A stretch of DNA of 37,612 nucleotides from Lentisphaeria bacterium (GCA_900768505.1 CAAGED010000045.1:1-37612), one strand, 5' to 3'; counted from the stretch's first letter, positions 1-8,915 are shown. Notes: generated by a model from the letters alone, not told the origin. A program made the numbers and translations.

Positions 1-48
1 CTACCAATTGAATCAAAGCGGCTCAAAAAGGTTTGGAAAAGGAAGAGC

Positions 49-92
49 GCGAGAAGGAAAGAACCTTTCCTCAAAAGGTTTTTCCTTCTCGC
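49..92. repeat. Palindromic intergenic repeat, copy 1
   Basis: Near-perfect inverted repeat. The left arm (49-68) pairs with the right arm (73-92) over about 19 bp with one bulged base at 61 and a loop of about 4 nt. The right arm reads GGTTTTTCCTTCTCGC (77-92). Related palindromes occur at 19112-19156 and 29232-29272. No T-run follows on the plus strand, so it is not a standard terminator. It lies 18 bases before the point where the large AT-rich frame opens at 110. Confidence 0.75.
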
Positions 93-109
93 ATCTAGCT
101 TTTGCATAA

Positions 110-2755
110 GCGACTATTTTAGTTAATCCTCCTTCCAATAATCCGGAAAATGACGATCGGGTAAAGTATGTACTGAACAATGAAAAATATATAAATATTT
201 TTACAGAATATGCCAGTGATTTTGGATGGGTAGCCTGGCTCAAAGAACGAAGTTTTTTAGATTTTCTCTGGAATCCGTATGCTAATTTATCTCTTATACA
301 GCGATTATTGTGTAGTTGGTTGGCTAAAAATTTTTCTCAAACGCATATTAATCAACTAGTCCTTTTGTTTGGGAATAAAATATCCTTATTGCATCCTGAG
401 TTTTGTGATGATATAGGTTATGTTTTATCAGGTCATAAGGATGAAATTGCTGAACCAATCATAAAACAATGGGTTATGATTCTTGTCGGGGCATCAAAAC
501 ACTATCCTCCATCTTTTTCTTGGCATTGGCTTATTGAATTGGGTAAGAAAATAAATTATTTGCCTTTTGTATGGAGCAATGCAAGTAAAAGTTATTTATC
601 TGCCTCCACCCCTTATTGGAGGGATGACTTTTCTTTGGATATTGTTACTACTCAAGATTATCATTGGCCCCAAAAAGATTTTTTTCAAAAAGATTTTGAA
701 GATTATCAAAGTATCATCCATGAGTGTGTGAAAGAGATGCATCACTGGCACACGATAAGGGAACTTTATTCAGGCGAAACAACGCCATTTGATCAGGAAT
801 CATTTAGAGTATCAGCGATAGAAAATCATTCTCAAAATATGCCAAATCCAGCACTATATTATGTTGCATTATTGCGAGACACTTTACTTAAATTGGAAAC
901 GTATGATACAGATGCTTTTATTGCTTGGGTTGATATTTTGATCAAAGACAAAGCTCCGTTACTAAAGAGAATTGCCATATATGTAATGGCGAAATCATCA
1001 ATATGTGTTAACAAAAAAACAAATTGGTTTTTAAAAAATATTAATGTCAATGATGCCTATTTACGCCACGAAGTATATTTTTTCTTAAAATCTTGTTATG
1101 CCGATGTAGCACCATCATTACAAAAACGGCTACTGAATAAAATAAGCAAAAAGGAAGATGGCATAGAAAAAGAAGACTATGAACGGAGAATTTTTTCTTT
1201 ATTGTCTTGGATTACCACAGATACCGAAGATGAGAAAATTAATAAAATTCTAGATCCGATAAAAAATCGATATCCGAAATGGAAGATTAGTCCGCATGAA
1301 GATTTCGGACATTATCATTACACACCGGAAGTGCCCCAATCTCCTTTAACAAAAGAAGAGTTGAAAAAACTTTCTCCCAAAGATTTTATTATTGCAGTAG
1401 AAAAATATACTACTGATGATATGTGGAACGTGTTATCACATCTTACCAAGGAAATTATCAAAGAAGATTCAGTTTTATGTTGTAATATATTGAAAGAACT
1501 GGTCTCTCTGAAAGAATGTAAAAATTATCTCAAATACTTGGTTTGTAATGAACTTGATAATATCGATTTCTCAATAGACTTACTACCAGATGTTCTTAAC
1601 GCATTGCCCTATATATCCAGTTCAGAAATGCATACGATTGAACCGGAAATACGATTTTATCGTATGATAATAAAACGCCTTGACATCAGAGAAAATAACA
1701 ATATCTTAATAACTGTTCGGGAACGAATTACAAACTTATATAAATCTTTACCTTCAGATAACGATAGAACATTATTGTGTGGTGAGTGGGTAACAACTGC
1801 AATTAATAATCCATACGGGATGATAACAGAGTTTTTTCTTGAAGACTTGGCGGAGGATCAAAAACAAAAATTGGCATCACCTAACAATATCCCGGATAGA
1901 TATATCACTTATTTCGAAGACATTTGTTCGAGAAAAGATTTTTGTGGATTATTGGGCAAGACAATACTAGGAATGGAATTTTCATGGCTATTGTATTTAA
2001 TGCCAGATTTTGTAAAAAACAAGCTTTGTCCTCGTTTGGCAGAAGAGGAGGGGGTGTGGGAAGGTTTATTGCCCAATTTGCAACTTTCTACTCAAAATCA
2101 AGAAGTATTGATGCCATATATGAGAAAACGCATTGCTGAAAAAGCAACTTTTTGCAGTGACAGTATTCAAAATGATTTCATCAGGATATATACAATCATT
2201 TTATGGTATTTTTATGACAAAGAACAATTGTTAAAAACAGAGTTCCCCAAACTTTACAATTACCTTCCTCCTGAAAAACGCTTCCTTGTAGTGAGTATTG
2301 CCAAAGATATTCTACATCGTAATTCCGATACATTTAATAATAATTTTTGGAAAAATAAACTGAAACCTTTTTTGATTAATAGAAGCGAAAATAAACCTTT
2401 GCGGTTGGATGCGGATGAAGCATCGGCAATTTTTGATTTAACTGAAGTTCTCTGTTTTGCTTTAGATGATTATTTGGATATTATGGAAAAAATTCCTGGA
2501 ATAAAAATATCTCAACGCACTCTCATAATTCATGACCTTAATACAGACAGTGAACTTTTTTCAAAATTTACAGCAACCCAAGTCGGGCGAGTGATTTTAC
2601 TCATGCTTAATCATCATTCGCCTGATGCACAATGGATTTTACATGGTGTTGATAATTTATTCAAAAAGATAAGTCCTCACATAGAACAACGACTGTCTCA
2701 AGAAATCTGCAAGACCGCAAAACAGTACGGTATAAGTATAGAACTTCCAAAGTAA
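110..2755 (+). CDS. 5'-truncated large helical protein, possibly DUF4020-like
   Basis: The frame is open from just after a stop at 107-109 to the stop at 2753-2755. The part before the only early start-like codon (TTG at 308) already reads as normal protein, for example WVAWLKERSFLDFLWNPYAN. There is no ATG or GTG near the 5' end, so the gene probably lost its N-terminus. About 880 residues remain, rich in Leu, Ile, Lys, Asn and Trp/Tyr, with no signal peptide or membrane segment; the look is of an alpha-helical solenoid. The last 180 or so residues vaguely recall DUF4020, a C-terminal domain of some SIR2-type defence proteins. That is a pattern impression, not a motif match. Base composition is much more AT-rich than the neighbours, which suggests transfer. 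If an enzymatic N-terminal domain existed it is missing here. Confidence 0.6.
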   Translation, partial: ATILVNPPSNNPENDDRVKYVLNNEKYINIFTEYASDFGWVAWLKERSFLDFLWNPYANLSLIQRLLCSWLAKNFSQTHINQLVLLFGNKISLLHPEFCDDIGYVLSGHKDEIAEPIIKQWVMILVGASKHYPPSFSWHWLIELGKKINYLPFVWSNASKSYLSASTPYWRDDFSLDIVTTQDYHWPQKDFFQKDFEDYQSIIHECVKEMHHWHTIRELYSGETTPFDQESFRVSAIENHSQNMPNPALYYVALLRDTLLKLETYDTDAFIAWVDILIKDKAPLLKRIAIYVMAKSSICVNKKTNWFLKNINVNDAYLRHEVYFFLKSCYADVAPSLQKRLLNKISKKEDGIEKEDYERRIFSLLSWITTDTEDEKINKILDPIKNRYPKWKISPHEDFGHYHYTPEVPQSPLTKEELKKLSPKDFIIAVEKYTTDDMWNVLSHLTKEIIKEDSVLCCNILKELVSLKECKNYLKYLVCNELDNIDFSIDLLPDVLNALPYISSSEMHTIEPEIRFYRMIIKRLDIRENNNILITVRERITNLYKSLPSDNDRTLLCGEWVTTAINNPYGMITEFFLEDLAEDQKQKLASPNNIPDRYITYFEDICSRKDFCGLLGKTILGMEFSWLLYLMPDFVKNKLCPRLAEEEGVWEGLLPNLQLSTQNQEVLMPYMRKRIAEKATFCSDSIQNDFIRIYTIILWYFYDKEQLLKTEFPKLYNYLPPEKRFLVVSIAKDILHRNSDTFNNNFWKNKLKPFLINRSENKPLRLDADEASAIFDLTEVLCFALDDYLDIMEKIPGIKISQRTLIIHDLNTDSELFSKFTATQVGRVILLMLNHHSPDAQWILHGVDNLFKKISPHIEQRLSQEICKTAKQYGISIELPK

Positions 2756-2766
2756 AAATATATTTG

Positions 2767-2796
2767 ACTCAAAATCGTAATGTTACGTTTTTGAGT
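2767..2796 (+). terminator. Hairpin after the AT-rich gene
   Basis: ACTCAAAATCGTA (2767-2779) pairs with TACGTTTTTGAGT (2784-2796), 13 bp with one mismatch and a 4-nt loop, 12 bases after the stop codon at 2755. No clear T-run follows, so termination is inferred from position. Confidence 0.4.
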
Positions 2797-2892
2797 GTTG
2801 CGTCTGGTGTTTTATCTTCCCAAAAGTTTGAATTGGCAAATTTTGGCAAATAAATCCATCAATTTGAGCAGAGTTTAATGACCCAAACGGAT

Positions 2893-2918
2893 AAAAAAAC
2901 TACCGGCTGTGCCGGTAG
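2893..2918 (-). terminator. Intrinsic terminator of the tmk-holB-pyrK-pyrD operon
   Basis: CTACCGGC (2900-2907), loop TGT, GCCGGTAG (2911-2918): a perfect 8-bp stem. On the minus strand it is followed by seven T (2893-2899). It lies about 245 bases past the pyrD stop. The span 2919-3161 between them holds only a doubtful 45-codon frame. Confidence 0.75.
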
Positions 2919-3019
2919 GTAACCAAAAAAACTTTAGCTGCAGGTGGCAAAAAAAACTCTTGGATTACATTAAGAATTTGGTTCCGCAACCATGCCTTAA
3001 AACAACCCAAGAGGAAAAA

Positions 3020-3157
3020 ATGTCAAAGGAGAACAGTGATTTTGCAAATATGCGGCATCTTGCGTTCTTGCACCGATATGCAGTTTCGGTCACAGAAATC
3101 GGTATGCTACCTCAACGTCAATATTGTAAAAACACAATCTGCTCGTCTATTCTGTAA
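3020..3157 (+). CDS. Doubtful small ORF, 45 aa
   Basis: ATG at 3020 follows AAGAGGA (3009-3015) at a plausible spacing and gives a 45-codon frame ending 4 bases before the converging pyrD stop. It would be antisense to the likely 3' untranslated part of the pyrD transcript, because the operon terminator lies beyond it at 2893-2918. No domain, signal peptide or recognised relative. It could be chance. Apart from this and two hairpins, I see nothing in 2756-3161. Confidence 0.2.
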   Translation: MSKENSDFANMRHLAFLHRYAVSVTEIGMLPQRQYCKNTICSSIL

Positions 3158-3161
3158 AAGT

Positions 3162-4082
3162 TTATCTGACTAATGCTCCAACTATATCTTTGACCTGCTT
3201 AATGTTGTGACGATCCAGATATTCGTTGATTTCGCCAATTACCCGCAACGGCGCATAAGGGTCTTGAAAGGTCGCCGTGCCCACTGCGACGGCATCCGCT
3301 CCAGCCAGCATAAATTCGATGGCATCGGCGCCGCAACTGATTCCGCCCATGCCGATAATTGGCACATTTACCGCCTGGGCAACTTCATAAACCATTCGTA
3401 CTGCCACTGGTTTAACCGCCGGGCCGGAGAGTCCGCCGGTTAAATTGGCGATTTTTGGACGCCTGCTTTCAATATCAATGGCCATGCCGGTAATGGTGTT
3501 TATCAGAGAAATCATATCACTGCCGTTATCCACCGCCACTCTGGCAAAATCCGCCACTTTGGTTACGTTGGGACTTAATTTGGTAATCAGCGGCAGCTTG
3601 GTTGCCGCTCTGATATGTCGAATTACTTCGCCGGCAAGTTTCAAATCTGTACCAAATGCAACTCCGCCCTCTTTGACATTGGGACACGAAATATTTATTT
3701 CCAATGCGGCGATCCCTTGTGAATCCGCATCCAGTCTGGCGGCTACTTCCTGATATTGTTCAATGGTTTTACCCCAAATGTTAACGATAACCGTCGCATT
3801 GGTGGTACGCAGAAATGGCATATAATGCGGATCATGAAGAAATTTATCAATTCCAGGCCCCTGCAACCCGATTGCGTTCAGCATGCCGGAGTGAACTTCC
3901 GCCACCCGCGGCGTTGGATTGCCATGACTCTCAAAGGTGGCGATGCCTTTGACGACAACGGCGCCAAGTTTGGCAATGTCATAATATTGGTGATATTCCA
4001 TGCCGTATCCGAAGGTGCCGGAGGCGGTCATAACGGGATTTTTTAGTTTTAGTGAACCCAATTCACATGTTAAATCTGCCAT
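3162..4082 (-). CDS. pyrD: Dihydroorotate dehydrogenase B, catalytic subunit
   Basis: 306 residues. Oxidises dihydroorotate to orotate with FMN in pyrimidine synthesis; cytoplasmic. The family pattern is complete: SGTFGYG near residue 20, NAIGLQGPG near 70, the active-site loop NISCPNVKEGG near 130 with the class 1 catalytic Cys, KLSPNVT, GGLSGPAVKP and GMGGI for FMN phosphate binding. A catalytic Cys rather than Ser, together with pyrK upstream, marks the class 1B (NAD-linked) type. It is the last gene of the operon, 43 bases after pyrK. The ATG at 4082 is followed directly by the conserved N-terminal beta strand. Length is normal for the family. Confidence 0.96.
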   Translation of the reverse strand: MADLTCELGSLKLKNPVMTASGTFGYGMEYHQYYDIAKLGAVVVKGIATFESHGNPTPRVAEVHSGMLNAIGLQGPGIDKFLHDPHYMPFLRTTNATVIVNIWGKTIEQYQEVAARLDADSQGIAALEINISCPNVKEGGVAFGTDLKLAGEVIRHIRAATKLPLITKLSPNVTKVADFARVAVDNGSDMISLINTITGMAIDIESRRPKIANLTGGLSGPAVKPVAVRMVYEVAQAVNVPIIGMGGISCGADAIEFMLAGADAVAVGTATFQDPYAPLRVIGEINEYLDRHNIKQVKDIVGALVR

Positions 4083-4125
4083 TTTATACTCTACTCCTAC
4101 TTAGAGATGAATGTTTATCTGATTC

Positions 4126-4998
4126 CTAACCGAAGTAAACTTCGTCCACCCGGAACACCGGTCCTTCGTTGCAGGAACGGGCATAACGCCAACCGTCTTC
4201 GTTATCGGCATTCACCCGCACTACACATGCAAAGCAGGCGCCTACACCGCAGCACATCAGGTGATCCAAGCTTAATTCGCTGTCAAAATATCCCTTCTCT
4301 TTGAGTATTTTTCCCAGTGCCATCAACATTGGAGTCGGGCCACAGGCGTAGAATTTAATTTTGCGCCCTTGATACTCTTCGAAAATTGCCGGCAATAATT
4401 CGGTCACAAATCCCCGGGTGCCCCGCGAACCGTCGTTGGTGGCAATGCGCAGGTCAAACCGGGCTTTTTCGTAATATTCGGTGAGAATAATATCGCTTTT
4501 AGTGCGGGCTCCCAGCAATAAAACGCCCTTTGTTTCAGCGTTTTTAGCCAGTAGTTGAGTCGCCGCCACGCCGTAGCCGCCGTCCACCAGAATTGGAACA
4601 CAATCCGCTTCCGGAGGTGTGAAACCGTGTCCCAACGGACCCATAAGGTTACATTTTGCTCCGGGGGGTAGCGTGGCCATGTGTTTTGTTCCCTTGCCGA
4701 CGATTTTGTAGACCACGGTAAGTTCGCCGGATTGGGAATCCACGTCACAAATACTGAAGGGGCGGCGGAGAATATTCTCATTCATGCCGCTGATCAGCAC
4801 GTGAACAAACTGCCCGGCATGAGCCTTTTGGCAAATTTCCGGTTCATAAAATTTAATCATAAAATAACCGTCATGCAACGATTGATTACTGATGATTTCG
4901 CCCTTTTCCATAACTGATGCAGCTCCTGGTTTAGTTGCTTGTATTTTTGGGGAAGGTGATACCCGGTGCGGTGTATCAAGCCCGTTGTCTTTTATCAT
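4126..4998 (-). CDS. pyrK: Dihydroorotate dehydrogenase electron-transfer subunit
   Basis: 290 residues. Passes electrons from the PyrD FMN through a [2Fe-2S] cluster and FAD to NAD+. Visible: FAD-binding RRPFS at 78-82, the nucleotide-binding DGGYGVAA region at 139-146, ACGPTPML at 218-225, and a C-terminal cluster site C250, C255, C258 and C276 (CGVGACFAC, then a distant Cys). The start overlaps the holB stop as ATGA (4995-4998), which implies translational coupling and supports this start. The family core begins near Met30, so the first 29 residues are an extension or the true start is internal. Confidence 0.95.
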   Translation of the reverse strand: MIKDNGLDTPHRVSPSPKIQATKPGAASVMEKGEIISNQSLHDGYFMIKFYEPEICQKAHAGQFVHVLISGMNENILRRPFSICDVDSQSGELTVVYKIVGKGTKHMATLPPGAKCNLMGPLGHGFTPPEADCVPILVDGGYGVAATQLLAKNAETKGVLLLGARTKSDIILTEYYEKARFDLRIATNDGSRGTRGFVTELLPAIFEEYQGRKIKFYACGPTPMLMALGKILKEKGYFDSELSLDHLMCCGVGACFACVVRVNADNEDGWRYARSCNEGPVFRVDEVYFG

Positions 4999-6059
4999 TT
5001 TACAATATCAAAGGCGGTGTTCAATGCAAAAAGTTGAATTTCCAGCTCTTCGTTGACATTGAATCCCAAATTGAATTGCAGTTTTTCAATGTGTTCCAAG
5101 GCTCGACGCGCCCGTTCCGGATCCGGTTTTACCGGAATTTGGCAGCCGGAAAATATCTCACGGTTGGTAAGATCTTCCATTTTTACGCCGCAAGCCAGTT
5201 GAAAAATCTGCGCCTGGCAGGTGTATATGGCATCCAGAAATCGTTTGGTTAATTTTGCCTTGTATCCCCACACGGTGTTTTCATATTGCTCCTGAACATT
5301 TTTTGCGATACCCGGGTCGTATTCCGCTGCCTCGTCGAGGCGCTTGCTCCAGCGTTGTTCAAGGGCTTGAAGTTCGACGTTTTCCAGTTGGCTGCGGCAA
5401 TTTTTCAGCTCAGCGGTTAAACGAACCACTCTCTTTAATGAGTTGTCGTTATGAAATTGCATTTCCGTCAGAATCTTAAATAAACCCAACTCAATTTCCC
5501 GGTTGAAATTTTGCTTTCCCTCCAACACGGTTAATATACGGCAGCGGCTGCGGGTGGTTGGCAGCAGTCGGGCCGGATTGGCAGTTACCAGAATAAAATA
5601 ACTCTCCGGCGGCGGCTCTTCCAGCATTTTCAGCATGGCGTTTTGCGATTTGCTGTTTAACGCTTCAGCCTCCAGAATAATACCGATTTTGCCCGGTATG
5701 TCCGAAATATTGGTCAGATAAAATTGATTCATGAAATAACGGACGGTATTAGGTTCCGGATTATTGCCGTCTCCCACTTTTATTTGCCCCATTTTTCCTT
5801 GTGGTTCAAGTAGTTGCAAATATGGGTAGTGCCACTGGCTTATTTGATTGCAGGTCAGGCACTTACCGCATGGTTCCCCGGCTTCATTGCAGTCGGGGCA
5901 GATCATAATTTGTGCCATTAAAGCCGAAAACTCTCTTTGCAGCAATTCGTTGTCGCAGTGCAGCAAATATGCGTGAGCCAAATGGCCGTTGGCGCGGCCG
6001 CGGCAGATGGTGGCCACCTCTTCCGGAAATATGGCGTTATATTTTTCAAACAATGACAT
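4995..6059 (-). CDS. holB: DNA polymerase III, delta' subunit
   Basis: 354 residues. Clamp-loader subunit. HAYLLHC near 29-35 stands where DnaX has its P-loop, and no GKT follows, as is usual for the ATPase-dead delta' subunit. The zinc module has C54, C57, C64, C67 and C70. The core reads LNSKSQNAMLKMLEEPP (134-150) and ends in the SRC motif at 171-173 (TTRSRC). The C-terminal 170 residues are divergent helical sequence. The gene overlaps tmk by 14 bases and pyrK by 4, so expression is coupled. The tmk-holB order is common in bacteria. dnaX itself is not in this window. Confidence 0.92.
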   Translation of the reverse strand: MSLFEKYNAIFPEEVATICRGRANGHLAHAYLLHCDNELLQREFSALMAQIMICPDCNEAGEPCGKCLTCNQISQWHYPYLQLLEPQGKMGQIKVGDGNNPEPNTVRYFMNQFYLTNISDIPGKIGIILEAEALNSKSQNAMLKMLEEPPPESYFILVTANPARLLPTTRSRCRILTVLEGKQNFNREIELGLFKILTEMQFHNDNSLKRVVRLTAELKNCRSQLENVELQALEQRWSKRLDEAAEYDPGIAKNVQEQYENTVWGYKAKLTKRFLDAIYTCQAQIFQLACGVKMEDLTNREIFSGCQIPVKPDPERARRALEHIEKLQFNLGFNVNEELEIQLFALNTAFDIVK

Positions 6060-6693
6060 GCTGCACCTCGGAATAAATCTCCATCGCCAGTTGGTTTATG
6101 TTGTGAGTTCCGTCGAAGCATTTGATGCGCTCCGGCTCGGCAGCTGCCAGTTTCAAAAAACCCTCCCGAACCTGGCGGTGAAATTCCGACGGCAGGAGTT
6201 CCAGCCGGTCGGCGGCGCTGGCCGCTGCGTTGCGCTGCTTTGCCCGTTGTAAACCGATTTCCGGGGGCAGATCAATTAATATGGTCAGGTCAATTTTTAA
6301 TCCGTCAACTGCAAAGTCGTTTAGTTCATTCAAAATTGTCATATCCAATTGGCGACCAAAACCCTGATATGCCTTGGTGGAATCGCTGAAACGGTCGCAA
6401 ATGACAATTTCGCCGCGCTGCAGCGCCGGTTTGATAAGTTGAGCTACATGCTGGGCCCGTGCTCCGGCAAAGAGTAAAAGTTCGGCGCGGTCGCAGAGGC
6501 TTTCGGCGGCGGAGTGATTCTTCAGTAAATCCCGTAATTTTTCGGTTAACTGGGTGCCTCCGGGTTCTCGCGTGAGAGTGACGCAATGGCCTTGAAGTTG
6601 CAGTTTTTGAGCCAGCAGCTGGATTTGAGTTGATTTTCCGGCGCCTTCCGGGCCTTCAAAGGTGATAAATTTTCCGCAGTGTAAATCAATCAT
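6046..6693 (-). CDS. tmk: Thymidylate kinase
   Basis: 215 residues. Phosphorylates dTMP to dTDP. P-loop FEGPEGAGKST at 12-22, the TREPGGT motif near 41-47, and DRFSDSTKAYQGFGR around residue 100. The LID region is Gln/Arg/Ala-rich. It is the first gene of the minus-strand operon with holB, pyrK and pyrD, which places dTTP supply, the replicase clamp loader and UMP synthesis on one transcript. It is divergent from the AICAR transformylase gene, with 260 bases between them. The ATG at 6693 precedes the first beta strand by a few residues. Confidence 0.96.
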   Translation of the reverse strand: MIDLHCGKFITFEGPEGAGKSTQIQLLAQKLQLQGHCVTLTREPGGTQLTEKLRDLLKNHSAAESLCDRAELLLFAGARAQHVAQLIKPALQRGEIVICDRFSDSTKAYQGFGRQLDMTILNELNDFAVDGLKIDLTILIDLPPEIGLQRAKQRNAAASAADRLELLPSEFHRQVREGFLKLAAAEPERIKCFDGTHNINQLAMEIYSEVQHVIV

Positions 6694-6953
6694 AAAAGTA
6701 TCTGTCGCAGGGTTAAAATTTTTTAAAAAACTTCCCGGCGGTATTTTTTACCGCCTGAAAACAATTATATTATGAAAAAATGTCATAATTAAACATAATG
6801 CCATTTGCGAATAAGTACAAATGGTTGTAAATTTAAAAATGAAATTTTTTGTGTGTTATTGATGAAAAAGCCCGATTGGTTTTTTGGAAAGGGTTTTTTA
6901 TTGCGCTTTTCCGGCCGGGCAATTGGTGAAACTAAAATATCGGAGTATAAATT
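6694..6953. promoter_or_regulatory. Divergent promoter region, tmk operon / AICAR transformylase
   Basis: 260 AT-rich bases between divergent operons. A hairpin GGCGGTA (6737-6743) / TACCGCC (6749-6755) with a T-rich loop sits about 50 bases from the tmk start. A second structured stretch, 6870-6920, pairs GCCCG with CGGGC outside and GGAAA with TTTCC inside, and ends about 20 bases before the CGGAG ribosome site of the plus-strand gene. I could not match it to the ZTP, THF or purine riboswitch core sequences, and no confident -35/-10 pair stands out. Confidence 0.4.
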
Positions 6954-8078
6954 ATGGCTAACAATGAACTTGGACGTGCAAGTTATCTGTCCAAAAATGT
7001 GGGTGATTTTCCCGAAACATGCGTTATTAACGGTAAAAAGTATGTAAAAGTTAATGACCTGCGTTACGGAACCAATCCTCACCAGCCGGCGGCTTATTAC
7101 CGCCCGGAGAATGAAAATTGTGTTATCGGCGGAATGAAAACGCTGAAAGACGGCAAGAACGGCCTCAGTCAGACCAATTTGGAAGATATTTCATATGCTT
7201 TGAATATTATTAAATTTTGTGCCGAACCCGCCTGCGCGGTAATGAAGCACGTCAATCCATCCGGCGCGGCAATCATGCGTCCCGGGGAAAAACTTAAAGA
7301 TGTTTATCTCAAGGCGCGGGATGCCGATGCCAGAGCCGCCTTTGGAAGTGTAGTTGCATTTAATGTTGCGCTGGATCAGGAGACTGCCCGGGAAATTATG
7401 AGTACATTTGTGGAATGCGTGGTGGCGCCGGCGTTTGAAGAGGGTGTGCTGGATATTTTCAATGACCATGAAACCTACAAGCTCAACCGTCACGTCCGGG
7501 TGTTGCAGTGCGGTAATCCCCGTGATTTGGTCAAGTTCACAGGCGACTCCAAGGGTGCGGATTGCAACGAAATCAAGGTGTTGGCCGATGGTTCGCTGGT
7601 GATTGCCGCGCCGCTGCTCACATCCCTTACCGGAATTGAGGCCATGAAAGTGGCGGAGGCGGAGAACAGCAAGGTTGGTTTTCAGCGTTCCAGCCATACT
7701 GCCACGCCGGAGCAGTTGGCGGATCTGCTTTTTGCCTGGTATGTCAACATCAGTGTCCGTTCCAATGGAGTTGTAATTGTCAAGGATGGTCAGACACTCT
7801 CAGTCGGAACCGGCGAGCAGGATCGGGTGGGGGCGATTGAGCAGGCGGTGGAAAAATTCGCCAACAAGTATTCCGGTAAAAGCACCTTGCAGGGGGCGGT
7901 AATGGCCAGTGACGGCTTTTTCCCCTTTGCCGACGGAGTTGAGGTGGCGGCCAGGGCGGGAGTCACTGCCATAATTGCGCCTCCGGGGTCGTTGAAGGAT
8001 GCGGAGGTTATTCAGCGGGCCAATGAGTTGGGCGTGGCGCTTTATTATGCGCCGGAGCGGATTTTTTCCCACCACTAA
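6954..8078 (+). CDS. Stand-alone AICAR transformylase (PurH C-terminal domain only)
   Basis: 374 residues. Transfers a formyl group from 10-formyl-THF to AICAR in purine synthesis. LRYGTNPHQ at 36-44 and the catalytic MKHVNPSGAA with K98-H99 are the AICAR transformylase signatures, and the C-terminal SDGFFPFADG and IAPPGS motifs are present. Normal bifunctional PurH has about 510-530 residues and begins with a 200-residue MGS-fold IMP cyclohydrolase. That part is absent here, with a clear ATG and CGGAG ribosome site in its place. IMP cyclohydrolase must be encoded elsewhere. First gene of a long plus-strand series; about 100 bases separate it from the next. Confidence 0.93.
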   Translation: MANNELGRASYLSKNVGDFPETCVINGKKYVKVNDLRYGTNPHQPAAYYRPENENCVIGGMKTLKDGKNGLSQTNLEDISYALNIIKFCAEPACAVMKHVNPSGAAIMRPGEKLKDVYLKARDADARAAFGSVVAFNVALDQETAREIMSTFVECVVAPAFEEGVLDIFNDHETYKLNRHVRVLQCGNPRDLVKFTGDSKGADCNEIKVLADGSLVIAAPLLTSLTGIEAMKVAEAENSKVGFQRSSHTATPEQLADLLFAWYVNISVRSNGVVIVKDGQTLSVGTGEQDRVGAIEQAVEKFANKYSGKSTLQGAVMASDGFFPFADGVEVAARAGVTAIIAPPGSLKDAEVIQRANELGVALYYAPERIFSHH

Positions 8079-8177
8079 TTTTTATAAAAAAATAATCGGC
8101 GGCGGCTGGATGTCAATAAATGGCGGCGGCCGCGTTTGGCAGTAAGCAAGCAAATCCTTAAAAGGAGTTTGAACATT

Positions 8178-8900
8178 ATGGAGAACATGAAACCCACCAG
8201 GGACGGTAAGAGTGTGCAGAAGGCGTTGGACGCCGAAATCCGCGGCGCAACGATGGATGATTTTGACCGTTTTGAATATTATTCGATGAAGAACGGGCGC
8301 AAAATTATTTACCTCAGTATAATAATATTTGTCCTGGTTTCAGGATTTTTTGTGGCACGCAGTATTTGGTCGGATAAGAACGATCAGATTGCCGGGGTTT
8401 TTGCCCGGGCGAAAACGGTTGAACAATTGGCGAAAGCCTTGGATGAGTATGGTTCCAGCGATTTGAGTTTTGAACCCCGGCTGCGTTATGCCAATTTACT
8501 GATTGAGAGTAATAAGGCTGGGAACAAGGAACTGGACGAAGCGAACAAACAATATCAATATCTGATTAAATCCAAAGCGCCGGAAATTATTGTCAACCGG
8601 GCAAAATTGGATCAGTCGTATGTTTTTGAATTGAGCGGGCAGTTTGATAAGGCAGTGGAGGAATTTGCGGCAATTGCCGATGCGGAGGGGTTGCCAAAAT
8701 ATACCGCTGCTGAAGCTGCATTTGCCGCCGGTCGCATTGCGGTTCAACATGGAAATTTGGAACGTGGAATATCTTATTTGCAGAAGGCGGCCGCCGCATT
8801 GAATGTATCTTATGAGAATTCCACTTACAGCGACGTGGCGGCGGATTTTTATGCCCGTCAGGCCGCTTCGATGTTGAAGTTAATTAATAAGCAGCAGTAA
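8178..8900 (+). CDS. Membrane-anchored TPR-type protein
   Basis: 240 residues from the ATG at 8178, chosen over an upstream start at 8136 because AAAGGAG (8160-8166) sits at the right distance. The N-terminal 40 residues are charged and cytoplasmic-looking. One membrane segment spans about 42-63. The rest is helical repeat with TPR-like Ala/Leu/Tyr spacing, for example the YQYLIKSKAPEIIVNRAKLD and AEAAFAAGRIAVQHGNLERG stretches. The layout resembles YfgM-like TPR proteins that work near the Sec translocon, but identity is not secure. It precedes a SpoU-type methyltransferase by 15 bases. Confidence 0.8.
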   Translation: MENMKPTRDGKSVQKALDAEIRGATMDDFDRFEYYSMKNGRKIIYLSIIIFVLVSGFFVARSIWSDKNDQIAGVFARAKTVEQLAKALDEYGSSDLSFEPRLRYANLLIESNKAGNKELDEANKQYQYLIKSKAPEIIVNRAKLDQSYVFELSGQFDKAVEEFAAIADAEGLPKYTAAEAAFAAGRIAVQHGNLERGISYLQKAAAALNVSYENSTYSDVAADFYARQAASMLKLINKQQ

Positions 8901-8915
8901 GTGCAGGAGAAGTAA

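Noticed and set aside
13..243. 76-codon minus-strand frame across the first palindrome
   Set aside because: It runs through the palindrome and the coding start of the AT-rich gene, with no ribosome site and repeat-derived Phe/Lys-rich sequence.
2909..3157. 82-codon frame starting inside the pyrD operon terminator
   Set aside because: The GTG start lies within the terminator hairpin. Only the internal ATG at 3020 has a ribosome site, and even that is doubtful.
6840..6953. ZTP riboswitch ahead of the AICAR transformylase gene
   Set aside because: The stretch CCGGCCGGGCA resembles part of the conserved 3' end, but the GGGUCGUGAC-type 5' element is missing.
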